This document shows, piece by piece, positions 45,465-54,806 of a DNA stretch of 64,000 bases. The position numbers and the translations under genes are program-made. How positions within the stretch are numbered: position 1 is the stretch's first letter; each line of letters begins with the position of its first letter. The notes under the pieces are model-generated. The model saw only the letters and a list, made by a program, of their open reading frames with translations. It was not told the origin of the DNA and ran no database searches. The DNA is from Bacteroidales bacterium UBA6377 (GTDB lineage: Bacteria; Bacteroidota; Bacteroidia; Bacteroidales; UBA932), in NCBI GenBank assembly GCA_002438805.1, contig DJQV01000002.1:62001-126000 (forward strand), read 5' to 3'.

Positions 45465-47396
45465 ATGAAACGCATAATACTTGCTGCGGCGGCTCTGGCC
45501 ATGAGTGTGAGCCTGACTGCCCAAGATCCGAATTTTCATATTTACCTTTGTTTCGGCCAGTCCAACATGGAAGGGGCTGCGAGACCTGAGGCCGTTGATT
45601 CGCTCGGAGTCAGCGACCGTTTTCTGACCATGGCTGCCGTTGACTACGGCGACGGGAGCCGCAAGATGGGACAGTGGTACAAGGCCCTGCCGCCTCTCTG
45701 CCGATATGGTACGGGGATGACTCCCGTTGACTATTTTGGCAGGACTTTGCTTGAATACCTGCCGGAGAACCACCGTGTCGGTGTGATCAATGTCGCGATA
45801 GGCGGCATAAAGATCGAAGGATTTCTGAAGGACAATCAGGAGGCCTATGCCCGTGAGGTGGCTCCTGACTGGATGAAGCGTATGCTTGCAGCCTACGACA
45901 ACCGTCCTTATGACCGTCTTGTCGAAATGGCCCGCCTCGCGCAGAAGGACGGGGTCATCTCCGGTATTCTTCTGCACCAGGGGGAGTCCAATTGGGATGA
46001 CCCGGACTGGGCGCGCAAGGTGAAGACGGTTTATGAGAACCTCTTGTCTGACCTCGGGCTTCAGGCTGAGCGCGTCCCGCTCTTCGCCGGAGAGGCCGTC
46101 AATGCTGATCGCGGAGGCACGAGCCGCGGGGCGAATCTGCGGATAGACAGGATAGGGGAGACCATTCCTACCGCGCACGTGATCTCATCATCCGGGCTGA
46201 CAAATCTTCCGGACTTTCTGCATTTCGATGCGGCCGGCTACCGTGAGTTCGGACGCAGATATGCTTATGCTGCCCTGCCGTTCCTCGGATATGACGTGCG
46301 CCCTGCTGTAAATCCATATACATCTTCCCTTGTGTCTCCGCTGATCAACGGCTTCGGGCGTACCGTGACATTCGTCTATAGGGCGCCGAAAGCAACTTCA
46401 GTGCAGCTCTCAGGACAGTTCCTTGGCAAGAATGTTCCGATGGAGAAGAATATGGACGGGGTATGGTGTGCCACGGTCAAGATTGACAAGCCTGACATCT
46501 ACCCGTACAGCTTCATCGTGGACGGGGTGCAGGTCTCTGACCCTCTCAATAAGGACGTCTTCCCTAACGAGAACTTCAAGGCGAGCCTTCTTGAAATGCC
46601 GTCTTGGCCATCATTCCCTCAGGCAAAGACAGCAGAGCCGGACACCCTCCTGTATCGTCTCCGCGATGTCCCGCACGGGAAGCTCCACTATTGCACATAC
46701 TCCTCAGAGGTGCTCGGGATGCACCGTCCGCTGGTGGTATATACCCCGGCAAGCTATGATAAGGGAAAAAAGAAATACCCTGTCTTCTATCTAGTCAGCG
46801 GGACTACTGACACAGAAGAGACCTGGGCCAAGGTGGGCAAACTCAACGTGATACTGGACAACCTCATCGCCGAGGGCAAAGCCGAGGAGATGATTGTCGT
46901 GATGCCTTACGGCAACATGATGCACGGCACCCCGATGCCTTCTTCTCTCAAGGCTGCGGAGATGTATTCAGTGTTCTCAGATGAGCTCACCAAGTGCATA
47001 ATGCCTTATGTCGAGAGCAATTTTCGTACTTTAAACAAGCCTCAGGCCCGCGCAATCGCGGGATTCTCGCGCGGGGGCGGACAGTCCATGTTCGCGGCCC
47101 TGAAGAATCTCGACAAATTTTCTTATCTTGCGGCATATAGTGCATATCTCACACCTGAAGTGATGGAAACTTATTTCCCTGATCTCGTTTTGGCAGGCTC
47201 GCCGCTCAATTCAGAGTTGAAACTCCTTTGGATGGGTGTCGGATCTTCTGATTTCCTGTATCCGGAAGTGGTCAGGAACCGTGAATACTTCGATGCCAAG
47301 GGAATAGAGTACAGCGGCATCACCACCGGAGGCGGCCACACATGGATGAATGCACGCACTTATCTAGCAGAGACATTAAAGCTGTTTTTCAAATGA
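45465..47396 (+). CDS. CE6-CE1 dual esterase (acetyl xylan and feruloyl-type esterase)
   Basis: A secreted two-enzyme fusion of 643 residues. After a signal peptide (ending SLTAQ) comes a SASA/CE6-type acetylesterase at about residues 25-280, with nucleophile Ser33 in CFGQSNMEG, HQGESNWDD and His in FLHFDAAGY. Next is an E-set/CBM48-like beta domain (VTFVYRAPKATSVQLSG, YPYSFIVDGVQVSDPLN, about 295-385). A CE1 domain at 400-640 has nucleophile Ser535 in AGFSRGGGQ and His in TGGGHTWMNA. CE6-CE1 fusions are known from Bacteroidetes xylan loci, where they remove acetyl and feruloyl groups. In-frame ATG 45441 lies inside the terminator, so 45465 is the start. It overlaps the next gene by 4 bases. 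Confidence 0.9.
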   Translation: MKRIILAAAALAMSVSLTAQDPNFHIYLCFGQSNMEGAARPEAVDSLGVSDRFLTMAAVDYGDGSRKMGQWYKALPPLCRYGTGMTPVDYFGRTLLEYLPENHRVGVINVAIGGIKIEGFLKDNQEAYAREVAPDWMKRMLAAYDNRPYDRLVEMARLAQKDGVISGILLHQGESNWDDPDWARKVKTVYENLLSDLGLQAERVPLFAGEAVNADRGGTSRGANLRIDRIGETIPTAHVISSSGLTNLPDFLHFDAAGYREFGRRYAYAALPFLGYDVRPAVNPYTSSLVSPLINGFGRTVTFVYRAPKATSVQLSGQFLGKNVPMEKNMDGVWCATVKIDKPDIYPYSFIVDGVQVSDPLNKDVFPNENFKASLLEMPSWPSFPQAKTAEPDTLLYRLRDVPHGKLHYCTYSSEVLGMHRPLVVYTPASYDKGKKKYPVFYLVSGTTDTEETWAKVGKLNVILDNLIAEGKAEEMIVVMPYGNMMHGTPMPSSLKAAEMYSVFSDELTKCIMPYVESNFRTLNKPQARAIAGFSRGGGQSMFAALKNLDKFSYLAAYSAYLTPEVMETYFPDLVLAGSPLNSELKLLWMGVGSSDFLYPEVVRNREYFDAKGIEYSGITTGGGHTWMNARTYLAETLKLFFK

Positions 47397-48532
47397 TGCA
47401 TACGAGATTACTTATGATTCTTGCAGTCGCCATCTCTGCGGCTGCGCTCAGCATGTCAGCCCAGACGCCAGTTTCCACCAATATTAGGGGCAATGAATAC
47501 CCTCAGGTGGATGCCGAAGGGCGGGCGACCTTCAAGTTCAAGGCGCCGGCGGCATCCGAAGTGCTTGTGGACATCTGCGGCAAGAAATATCCGATGTCAA
47601 AAGGGGCCGACGGACAATGGACAGCCACGACAGATCCGCTTGTCGTCGGCTTTCACTATTATTTCATCAATGTGGACGGTTCTGCCGTGGCGGATCCTTC
47701 GAGCGAGTCTTTCTACGGCTGCGGCGTGATGACCAGCGGCATCGAGATTCCCGAGAGTGCCGAAGCGTCCGCATACTACACCTTCAACCCCGATGTCCCT
47801 CACGGACAGGTGCGCGAATGCCACTACTGGTCCGCTGTGGAGCAGAAGATGAGAAGGTGCTTCGTCTACACTCCTGCGGAGTACGAAGTGAAATCTTCCG
47901 AAAAATATCCGGTCTTCTATCTGCAGCATGGCATGGGAGAAGACGAGAGAGGCTGGCATCAGCAGGGAAAGATGGCGGAGATACTTGACAACAGCATAGC
48001 ATCCGGCCGGAGTGTGCCGATGATAGTGGTGATGGACTATGGCAATTGCGGACACATATTCGGCAGCCGCGGCCCGGAATCCCGTGACCAGTTCGGCGCT
48101 TCTTTCGGGGAGGTTCTCCTGACGGACATCATCCCTTATATCGAGAAGACTTTCCGCGTCCGGACCGACAGGGAAAGCCGGGCTATGGCCGGACTGTCAT
48201 GGGGAGGCAAGCAGACTTTTGATATCGCGCTGACCAATTTGGACAGGTTTGCATATATCGGAGCATTCAGCGGCGCCATCTTCCTTCCGCCTCAGGCTGA
48301 TTACGCAAAACTCTACAACGGAGCTTTCGCCGATGCCAAGTCGTTCAATTCCAAAGTGAAATATCTCTTCATGGGCATAGGCACCGAGGAGAACTTCGGC
48401 ACCAAGGCCATATTGGATTCCCTGACCTCGCGCGGGATCAAGGCAGTCTATTACGAATCCAAGGGTACGGCTCACGAGTGGCTGACCTGGAGGCGCTGCC
48501 TAAATGAATTCATCCCTCACCTTTTCAAATGA
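47393..48532 (+). CDS. CE1-family esterase with N-terminal E-set domain
   Basis: A 379-residue secreted esterase, probably feruloyl or acetyl-xylan esterase. Signal peptide to about residue 25 (LSMSAQ); E-set/CBM48-like domain (ATFKFKAPAASEVLVDI, FHYYFINVDGSAVADPSS); CE1 alpha/beta hydrolase with FYLQHGMGEDERGWHQQGK, nucleophile Ser269 in GLSWGGKQ, and His in SKGTAHEWLTWRR. It repeats the last two domains of the preceding fusion, so the two genes look like an internal duplication with divergence. The start ATG overlaps the previous stop (ATGA); a second ATG at 47396 is possible. Specificity cannot be told from sequence. Confidence 0.87.
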   Translation: MMHTRLLMILAVAISAAALSMSAQTPVSTNIRGNEYPQVDAEGRATFKFKAPAASEVLVDICGKKYPMSKGADGQWTATTDPLVVGFHYYFINVDGSAVADPSSESFYGCGVMTSGIEIPESAEASAYYTFNPDVPHGQVRECHYWSAVEQKMRRCFVYTPAEYEVKSSEKYPVFYLQHGMGEDERGWHQQGKMAEILDNSIASGRSVPMIVVMDYGNCGHIFGSRGPESRDQFGASFGEVLLTDIIPYIEKTFRVRTDRESRAMAGLSWGGKQTFDIALTNLDRFAYIGAFSGAIFLPPQADYAKLYNGAFADAKSFNSKVKYLFMGIGTEENFGTKAILDSLTSRGIKAVYYESKGTAHEWLTWRRCLNEFIPHLFK

Positions 48533-48540
48533 CATCAATC

Positions 48541-49860
48541 ATGAAGTCAAAAAACATCATCTTCAGTATGGCTCTGTTCGGCGCGGCCACGGCCTATGCG
48601 CAGAACCCTATAATCCGCGACCAGTTCACTGCCGACCCTACGGCCCGTGTTTTTGAAGGCAAGGTCTATATGTATCCTTCCCACGACATCATAAGCCCGG
48701 TGGAGCCGGAGCGCAAGTGGTTCAGCATGGCGGATTATCATGTTTTTTCCTCGGAGAATCTCATGGACTGGACTGACCACGGTGTAATCCTGAGCCAGGA
48801 GAACGTGCCTTGGGGCAAGCCGGACGGCTATTCTATGTGGGCCCCTGACTGCGTATACAAGGACGGCAAATACTATTTCTACTATCCGGATGCACCGAAG
48901 ACAGGCCGCGGATTCGCGGTCGGGGTTGCCACGGCGACTTCGCCTTCCGGTCCGTTCATTCCGGAGAAAGAGTCCATTAAGGGCGTAATGGGGATAGATC
49001 CGTGCGTGCTGATAGACAAGGACGGAACCTCCTATATTTATTGGTCCGGGATGGGGCTTCAGGTGGCAAAGCTTAAGGACAACATGGTTGAACTGGACGG
49101 AGCTCCGCAACGTCTGGATGAGAATCTCCCCGCCGGATTCAAGGAGGGCCCGTTCGTTTTTGAACGTGACGGCAAGTATTATCTCACATATCCTTGGGTA
49201 CAGGACAAGACCGAGACCCTCGCCTATGCCATGAGCGACAACCCGACGGGGCCGTTTGAGTTCAAGGGCCTGATAATGCAGCAGTCTCCGACAGGCTGCT
49301 GGACCAACCACCACTCTCTTGTCGAGTATCAGGGGCAGTGGTACTTGTTCTATCACCACAACGACTATTCTCCCCAGTTCGATAAGAACCGCTCCGCCCG
49401 TATTGACAAGGTGATTTTCAATGCTGACGGCACAATCCAGCCGGTGACTCCGACATACAGGGGAGTGGGAGTGTATCCGGCACGCAAGAGGATTGAACTT
49501 GACCGTTACAGCGCGCTCTGCCCTGTCGGCGCCTCGATAGACTTCCTCGATCCGTCCGATACCTTTGCCGGCTGGTTCGTGGCTTTGGACAGGCCGTCTG
49601 TCTGGGTAAGGTATGCGGATGTGGATTTTACGGATGAGGGCCCGGCCTCTGTAAGGATGCGCGTGCGCTCCAAGGATGGAGGAAAGGTGAGCATCTGCGT
49701 GGCAGAAGACCCGGCTTTCGTGGAGGTGAAGGTGCCGCGCTCCAAGGATTGGACGGAGGTAAGGGCGTCTCTTGGAAAGGCTGTCACCGGTCTACAGACA
49801 CTGACTGCCACTCTTGTGGAGGGCGGCCCCGTTGATATTGACTGGATATTTTTTGAATGA
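48541..49860 (+). CDS. Secreted GH43 enzyme with C-terminal CBM6-like domain
   Basis: A GH43 five-bladed propeller of 439 residues acting on xylo- or arabino-oligosaccharides. Signal peptide to about residue 21 (ATAYAQ). The probable catalytic triad is Asp in RDQFTADPTARVF, Asp in GIDPCVLIDKDG and Glu in FKEGPFVFERDGKYYLTY. A C-terminal domain after about residue 310 (SVWVRYADVDFTDEGPASV, then a terminal DIDWIFFE) looks like a CBM6. Beta-xylosidase or arabinofuranosidase activity are both plausible. ATG 48529 overlaps the previous gene, but the signal peptide begins at 48541. It ends 1 base before the next gene. Confidence 0.88.
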   Translation: MKSKNIIFSMALFGAATAYAQNPIIRDQFTADPTARVFEGKVYMYPSHDIISPVEPERKWFSMADYHVFSSENLMDWTDHGVILSQENVPWGKPDGYSMWAPDCVYKDGKYYFYYPDAPKTGRGFAVGVATATSPSGPFIPEKESIKGVMGIDPCVLIDKDGTSYIYWSGMGLQVAKLKDNMVELDGAPQRLDENLPAGFKEGPFVFERDGKYYLTYPWVQDKTETLAYAMSDNPTGPFEFKGLIMQQSPTGCWTNHHSLVEYQGQWYLFYHHNDYSPQFDKNRSARIDKVIFNADGTIQPVTPTYRGVGVYPARKRIELDRYSALCPVGASIDFLDPSDTFAGWFVALDRPSVWVRYADVDFTDEGPASVRMRVRSKDGGKVSICVAEDPAFVEVKVPRSKDWTEVRASLGKAVTGLQTLTATLVEGGPVDIDWIFFE

Positions 49861-49861
49861 T

Positions 49862-51517
49862 ATGAGAAAGATTCTGTTTGTTATGGCCATATCGGCCGGG
49901 CTGTGTTCCTGTTCGGTTTCCGCGCCGGAAGGGACGGCCGTCTTCGATTATTTCAAGTATGAGGGGAGGGATGATTTTTATGCGGAAAATCCTCTCCCGG
50001 CTGCGGATTTTGCGTATAATCCCCTTCTGCCCGGCTGGTATTCGGATCCGAGTATCTGCACCGACGGGAAGGGTAACTACTATCTTGTCACATCGACATT
50101 CTCGTATTATCCCGGAGTGCCGATATTCCACAGCACGGACCTGCTGAACTGGGAGCAGAAAGGGAATGTACTCTCGCGGCCTTCGCAGCTCGTCAACCTT
50201 GACCGTCAGCATATCAGCGGCGGCATATTCGCTCCGGATATCAAATATAATCCTCACAACGGCATGTTCTACATGATCACTACCAATGTCGGTGCGGGAA
50301 ATTTCGTCGTGAAGGCTTCCGACCCTCTCGGAGAGTGGTCCGATCCGATAATGCTGCCTCAGGTGCAGGGTATCGACCCTTCTCTGTTCTTTGATGATGA
50401 CGGCAGAGCATATATCGTCAACAATGATGATGCACCGGACGGCAAGCCGGAGTATGACGGGCACAGGACAATCCGCATCGTGGAGTATGACACCGCCACT
50501 GACAAGACGGTCGGCGAGAGGAAAATCATCGTCAACAAGGGAGTCAATCCGGCTGAAAAGCCGATCTGGATAGAGGGCCCTCACCTTTACAAGATAGACG
50601 GCAAGTACTATCTGATGGCTGCGGAGGGTGGAACTTCCATCGGGCATTCCGAGGTGATATTCCGCAGCGATTCCCCGATGGGAGAGTACAAGGCCTGGAG
50701 CGGCAATCCGATACTTACCCAGCGTCATCTGGATTCAGACCGTCCGTCGGCAGTCACTTGCGCCGGGCATGCGGATCTGGTATGTACGCCATCGGGAGAA
50801 TGGTGGGCTGTCTTCCTTGCCTGCCGCCCTCTCGAGGGAAAGTACGAGAATCTTGGCCGCGAGACGTTCATGATGCCTGTCCGCTGGAGTGAAGATGGTT
50901 TTCCTTATATCACCAAAGGTGATGAGCCGGTGCCGATGGTCGTCCGCCACAAGGGTGCAGTGCGGGGTGAAGATGTCACGTTCGGCAATTTCACGGTCAA
51001 TGACGAGTTTGACGGATCTGTCTTGCCTCTGCACTGGATGACTCTCCGGGGGCCCGCCACGGATCTGTACTCCCTTTATGGAGGGAAGCTCCGCCTGACG
51101 GTTTCGGATGCTTCAGTGAGCAGATTTGAGACTCCAGCCACTGTCCTGAGACGGATTCAGCATCACAAATTCAAGACCGATACCCGTATCACTTTCAACC
51201 CGGCGTCATCGGAAGAGAAAGCCGGCATGCTTCTTTTCAAGGATGAGAAGCACCATTATTTCTTCTCTCTCAGCAAAGATGGGAAAGATTGGACAGTCTC
51301 TCTGGAGACCCCGGACGGAGTACTTGCTTCGGCAAAGACAAGCGGAGGTTTCTTTGATCTCAAGACTGTTTCATACGGGACTTCATTTGCATTCTGGTAT
51401 GCGCCGGACGGCAAGAACTGGACGCTTCTCAAGGATAATGTTCCGGCTGACTATCTCTCCACCGCTGTGGCTGGAGGTTTTACAGGAACAACAATAGGAT
51501 TATATGCGACAAAGTAA
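49862..51517 (+). CDS. GH43 beta-xylosidase-like lipoprotein with GH43 C2 domain
   Basis: A 551-residue enzyme with likely lipoprotein signal (AGLCSC near residues 12-17). The GH43 catalytic domain has Asp in GWYSDPSICTDG, TSTFSYYPGVPIFHS, Asp in VQGIDPSLFFDDDG and Glu in WIEGPHLYKIDGKYY. After residue 370 comes the beta-sandwich common in GH43 xylosidases (HHKFKTDTRITFNP, KAGMLLFKDEKHHYFFS). This fits exo-acting beta-1,4-xylosidase or arabinofuranosidase. It starts 1 base after the previous gene and overlaps the next by 14 bases. Its surface or periplasmic location depends on export signals not resolved here. Confidence 0.88.
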   Translation: MRKILFVMAISAGLCSCSVSAPEGTAVFDYFKYEGRDDFYAENPLPAADFAYNPLLPGWYSDPSICTDGKGNYYLVTSTFSYYPGVPIFHSTDLLNWEQKGNVLSRPSQLVNLDRQHISGGIFAPDIKYNPHNGMFYMITTNVGAGNFVVKASDPLGEWSDPIMLPQVQGIDPSLFFDDDGRAYIVNNDDAPDGKPEYDGHRTIRIVEYDTATDKTVGERKIIVNKGVNPAEKPIWIEGPHLYKIDGKYYLMAAEGGTSIGHSEVIFRSDSPMGEYKAWSGNPILTQRHLDSDRPSAVTCAGHADLVCTPSGEWWAVFLACRPLEGKYENLGRETFMMPVRWSEDGFPYITKGDEPVPMVVRHKGAVRGEDVTFGNFTVNDEFDGSVLPLHWMTLRGPATDLYSLYGGKLRLTVSDASVSRFETPATVLRRIQHHKFKTDTRITFNPASSEEKAGMLLFKDEKHHYFFSLSKDGKDWTVSLETPDGVLASAKTSGGFFDLKTVSYGTSFAFWYAPDGKNWTLLKDNVPADYLSTAVAGGFTGTTIGLYATK

Positions 51518-53081
51518 ATTTATTGGGGTCTTCGTGGCCCTCTTGCTTGCCGCCAGTTGCGGCGGCCCGAAGTGGCAGGATGCTGTCAATCCTCTGACTT
51601 ACACGGACATCCCTGATAATGACGTAATTCGCGTCGGGGAAGACTACTATATGGTAAGCACGACCATGTATTTCTGTCCCGGAGCGCCGATAATGCACTC
51701 CAAAGACCTTGTGCACTGGCGGATAGTCAACTATGTCTATGACTGCCTTGAAGATGATGATGTATACAATCTCAGGGGCGGGGCCAACGCCTACGGTAAG
51801 GGACAGTGGGCCACATCGCTCCGGTATCATGACGGATTGTATTATGCGCTCTTCATTGCCAACGACCAGCGCAAGACCTATGTCTACCGTACGGACGATA
51901 TAGAAAAAGGCAAGTGGACGCGGTCGGTGATTGATTTCCCGATGCATGATGCGACAATGCTCTTCGAGGACGGAAGGCTCTATTCCCTTTGGGGCAACGG
52001 AGATCTTCGCCTCACTGAACTTGAGCCTGACGGCTCCGCCCTGAAAAAGGGCGGGGTGGACACTGTCATAATAAGTGCTCCGCGAAAAGGCTACATGCTC
52101 AGGGCCGAAGGCGCGCACATCTACCATATCGGTGACTGGTACTATGTTCTGGAGATTGACTGGCCTGCGGGCGGCGTCCGTACCGAGACCTGCTGGCGCA
52201 GCCGCAGTCTTCTCGGGCCGTATGAGAGCAAGGTGGTCCTGCAGGGGGCGTTCGATTCCCGTCCTGACGGAGTCGCCCAGGGTGCGATAGTGGATACTCC
52301 GGCCGGTGACTGGTATGCGATAATGTTCCAGGATCACGGGGCGGTCGGACGTATCCCGACCATTCAGCCTGTGGAGTGGGTTGACGGCTGGCCGATTATG
52401 GGGGACGGCGGCGTGCCGATGAAGACCGTGCGTGTCAATCTCCCTGCGTCCGGAGAGGATTATGTCTGGGATTCGGATGAGTTCGACTCTCGGGAACTTG
52501 CTCTTGTTTGGCAGTGGAACCATAAGCCGGCTGACAGCTTGTGGTCTCTCTCTGAGCGTCCAGGCTGGATGCGGCTTCATGCCGGTATCCTTGCCGATGG
52601 CATAATGACTGCGCGCAACACCTTGACGCAGAGGACAGTCGGGCCGAAGAGCGTGGCGGAAGTCAAGCTCGACATCTCCGCTCTCAAGCCTGGTGACAGG
52701 GCGGGTATCTGTGCGTTCCAGAGCAACAATATCGCAGTGGGGGCCGAGGTGGCCTCTGACGGTTCCAAGTCGGTTGTGCTTCGCCGCAGTGGCCGTGAAG
52801 CCAAGGACGAGGAAGTATACCGGCACGAACTCGAAGGGGACACGCTGTGGCTCCGTTTGAACTATGTTTTCACTCCTTCCGAAGGTGAAGAGGCCGATAC
52901 TGTGACGGCCTGCTGGTCAGAGGACGGTAAGAACTGGAGCGACTGCGGCTTCACATTGAAGATGCTCTACACGCTTGATCTGTTTACCGGCTACCGGACG
53001 GCGCTTTATTGTTATCCGACTTCAGTCGAGGGCGGCGGCTATGCCGACTTTGATTTCTTCCACCAGCGGGTTTTAAATTGA
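51504..53081 (+). CDS. GH43 arabinofuranosidase-like lipoprotein (subfamily 12-like)
   Basis: A 525-residue lipoprotein (lipobox LLAASC, Cys near residue 19). The catalytic domain begins NPLTYTDIPDNDVIRVGEDYY, with Asp base, followed by STTMYFCPGAPIMHSKDL, Asp in PMHDATMLFEDG and Glu in RAEGAHIYHIGDWYYV. This arrangement resembles the GH43_12 group, usually arabinofuranosidases acting on arabinoxylan. A C-terminal beta-sandwich follows from about residue 335. Its start lies inside the end of the preceding GH43 gene, and the truncated GH51 gene follows after 4 bases. Confidence 0.86.
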   Translation: MRQSKFIGVFVALLLAASCGGPKWQDAVNPLTYTDIPDNDVIRVGEDYYMVSTTMYFCPGAPIMHSKDLVHWRIVNYVYDCLEDDDVYNLRGGANAYGKGQWATSLRYHDGLYYALFIANDQRKTYVYRTDDIEKGKWTRSVIDFPMHDATMLFEDGRLYSLWGNGDLRLTELEPDGSALKKGGVDTVIISAPRKGYMLRAEGAHIYHIGDWYYVLEIDWPAGGVRTETCWRSRSLLGPYESKVVLQGAFDSRPDGVAQGAIVDTPAGDWYAIMFQDHGAVGRIPTIQPVEWVDGWPIMGDGGVPMKTVRVNLPASGEDYVWDSDEFDSRELALVWQWNHKPADSLWSLSERPGWMRLHAGILADGIMTARNTLTQRTVGPKSVAEVKLDISALKPGDRAGICAFQSNNIAVGAEVASDGSKSVVLRRSGREAKDEEVYRHELEGDTLWLRLNYVFTPSEGEEADTVTACWSEDGKNWSDCGFTLKMLYTLDLFTGYRTALYCYPTSVEGGGYADFDFFHQRVLN

Positions 53082-53085
53082 ATTT

Positions 53086-53433
53086 ATGCGTAAATCATAT
53101 TTGATCTTGCTCCCTTTCGTGCTCCTGCCACTTTTCGCAGGAGCGCAGGAGAGGGAGGGCGTGAAACTTGAGATTAATTCCACCAAAGTGACAGGAAAGA
53201 TTGATCCTCTTCTGTATGGTCAACTTTTTGAGCACATTTATTTCTCTGCCAATAACGGCGTGTGGCAGGAACTCATCTTTGAACGCTCCTTTGAGACGGA
53301 ACATTTCCCGGGCATTCCTCCACGCGACGGATATTTTGACGGGTGTTTTGCTGATGACGAAGAGGTTCTTCATTCACCGACCAGATATGAACAGCCTAAA
53401 ACCTATCAAGCCTGCTCTTTTGTGCGGATTTAA
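53086..53433 (+). pseudogene. Truncated GH51-type arabinofuranosidase, N-terminus only
   Basis: Encodes 115 residues: a signal peptide (ending PLFAGAQ) and the first barrel segment of a GH51 enzyme (KIDPLLYGQLFEHIYFSANN, VWQELIFERSFETE, FADDEEVLHSPTRYEQ). It then runs into a short unrelated tail (KTYQACSFVRI) and a stop. Full-length relatives have 500-800 residues with both catalytic Glu residues downstream, all missing here. No remainder of the gene is found elsewhere in the window. It is the last gene of the xylan operon and its loss point is 42 bases from the first ATPase gene, so the locus end was probably deleted by rearrangement. A secreted stub is possible but unlikely to be active. 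Confidence 0.85.
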
Positions 53434-53475
53434 GTTTTGATTTTATGATTTGCAAAGATTTTTCCGGGGTATTGA

Positions 53476-54729
53476 TTATTTCCAAATATCCACTTTGCCA
53501 AGCAGGAAGTCATATAAGCTGAGTATCAGGATTCCTTCTTCATTGTACCCGGAGCTGTAGCGGTCAGCTGCGATGATGATTTTGCGGAATCCATCTGGAA
53601 TGTGGAGAAGCGAATCTTGCTCCTGATCCATTTTTGCCTTGTCAGGCATTGCGTATGCTGACTGGATGTAGAGCCTTTCGTCATGTTTATTCACGACAAA
53701 GTCAATCTCCAGTTTGTGTCTTTGCCGCTTCCCTTTTTCATCGGTACGGAAAACCTCCACAACTCCGACATCGACGGTAAACCCTCTTCTCCGGAGTTCG
53801 TTATAAATGACATTCTCCATAGCATGGGTGGGCTCATTCTGTCGAAATCCTACAATGACATTCCTTATGCCCATATCCTCAAAGTAGTACTTTGTCTCGG
53901 TTCCTATATGTCTGCGGCCTTTGACATCGTAACGAAGCGCTTCGTTTATGAAAAAAGCATCCTGCAGGCATTCAATGTATCGCGAAATGGTCGTACCTGC
54001 AATGTCTTTCCCTTCAATGGACTTGAAGGTGTTTGACATTCTGGACACGTTGGTGCTTGAACCTATCCCGGATGCGAGGACACGGATGATCTCGCGCAAT
54101 CCCTCTTCATTCTTCAGATTATTCCGGTCAATGACATCCTTCAAATAAACGGTATCATAAATTTCACGGAGATAATTCTGCCTGTCTTCCGCTTTCTCCA
54201 GCCCGGCCACAACGGGAAGTCCGCCATAGATATAGTACTGTTCGAACGCTTCTGCCTTTTCACCACCTGCTACTTCATAGTATTCCGCGAAACTGAGCGG
54301 GTGTATGCGGATCTCCCAGCCGCGTCCACGGAATTCTGTGATTACATCTTTGGACAGGAACTTTGCATTTGACCCGGTGACGTAAACTTCAGCGTTGGGG
54401 ACGTTCAGATACGAGTTGAGTACATCCTCGAACTCCCTTACAAGCTGAACCTCATCAAGCAAAATGTAGTATTTCCCCTCATCCTTCATCAGGCTGTCAA
54501 TATGGTTCAGCAGAGCATCTGGATCTCGGAAATTTTTGTTCCTTCTGTCTTCAAGGTTAATGGGGATGATGTGATCTGCATGGACACCTTTTTCAAGCAG
54601 ATAGTTGCGAAAAAGTCTGAAGAGTAGGAAAGACTTCCCGCAACGACGGATGCCGGTAATGACTTTGATCATCCCGTTCCCTTCAGCTGATATAAGTTGA
54701 TTAAGATAGTATTGTCTTGAAAAAAGCAT
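53476..54729 (-). CDS. AAA ATPase of the AAA_14/DUF4143 group (copy 1)
   Basis: A 417-residue P-loop ATPase. Walker A is in VITGIRRCGKSFLLF (about residue 25), Walker B in YYILLDEVQLVREFE, and a sensor-like VYVTGSNAKFLSKDV follows. The C-terminal half has a DUF4143-type region with a possible PD-(D/E)XK nuclease-like core (KLEIDFVVNKHDERLYIQSAY). It is clearly paralogous to the gene at 56345 (same length; shared MIKVITG-RR-GKS, ITEFRGRG, SPSKYYF or TKYYF segments). Function in the cell is unknown; such genes recur in many copies in Bacteroidales. It lies antisense to the xylan operon, whose GH51 gene is broken next to its 3' end. Confidence 0.82.
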   Translation of the reverse strand: MLFSRQYYLNQLISAEGNGMIKVITGIRRCGKSFLLFRLFRNYLLEKGVHADHIIPINLEDRRNKNFRDPDALLNHIDSLMKDEGKYYILLDEVQLVREFEDVLNSYLNVPNAEVYVTGSNAKFLSKDVITEFRGRGWEIRIHPLSFAEYYEVAGGEKAEAFEQYYIYGGLPVVAGLEKAEDRQNYLREIYDTVYLKDVIDRNNLKNEEGLREIIRVLASGIGSSTNVSRMSNTFKSIEGKDIAGTTISRYIECLQDAFFINEALRYDVKGRRHIGTETKYYFEDMGIRNVIVGFRQNEPTHAMENVIYNELRRRGFTVDVGVVEVFRTDEKGKRQRHKLEIDFVVNKHDERLYIQSAYAMPDKAKMDQEQDSLLHIPDGFRKIIIAADRYSSGYNEEGILILSLYDFLLGKVDIWK

Positions 54730-54769
54730 GTCGTACTAAATTTTTGTTACTATGCACATATTTTCAGCA

Positions 54770-54800
54770 CGAAGATATCGATTAATTTTAAGAATTCAAA
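54770..54800 (-). promoter_or_regulatory. Promoter of ATPase copy 1
   Basis: Minus strand TTTG (54800-54797), 19 bases, TATCTTCG (54777-54770), one mismatch to the -7 consensus. It lies 40 bases before the ATG at 54729. Confidence 0.5.
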
Positions 54801-54806
54801 AAGTTG

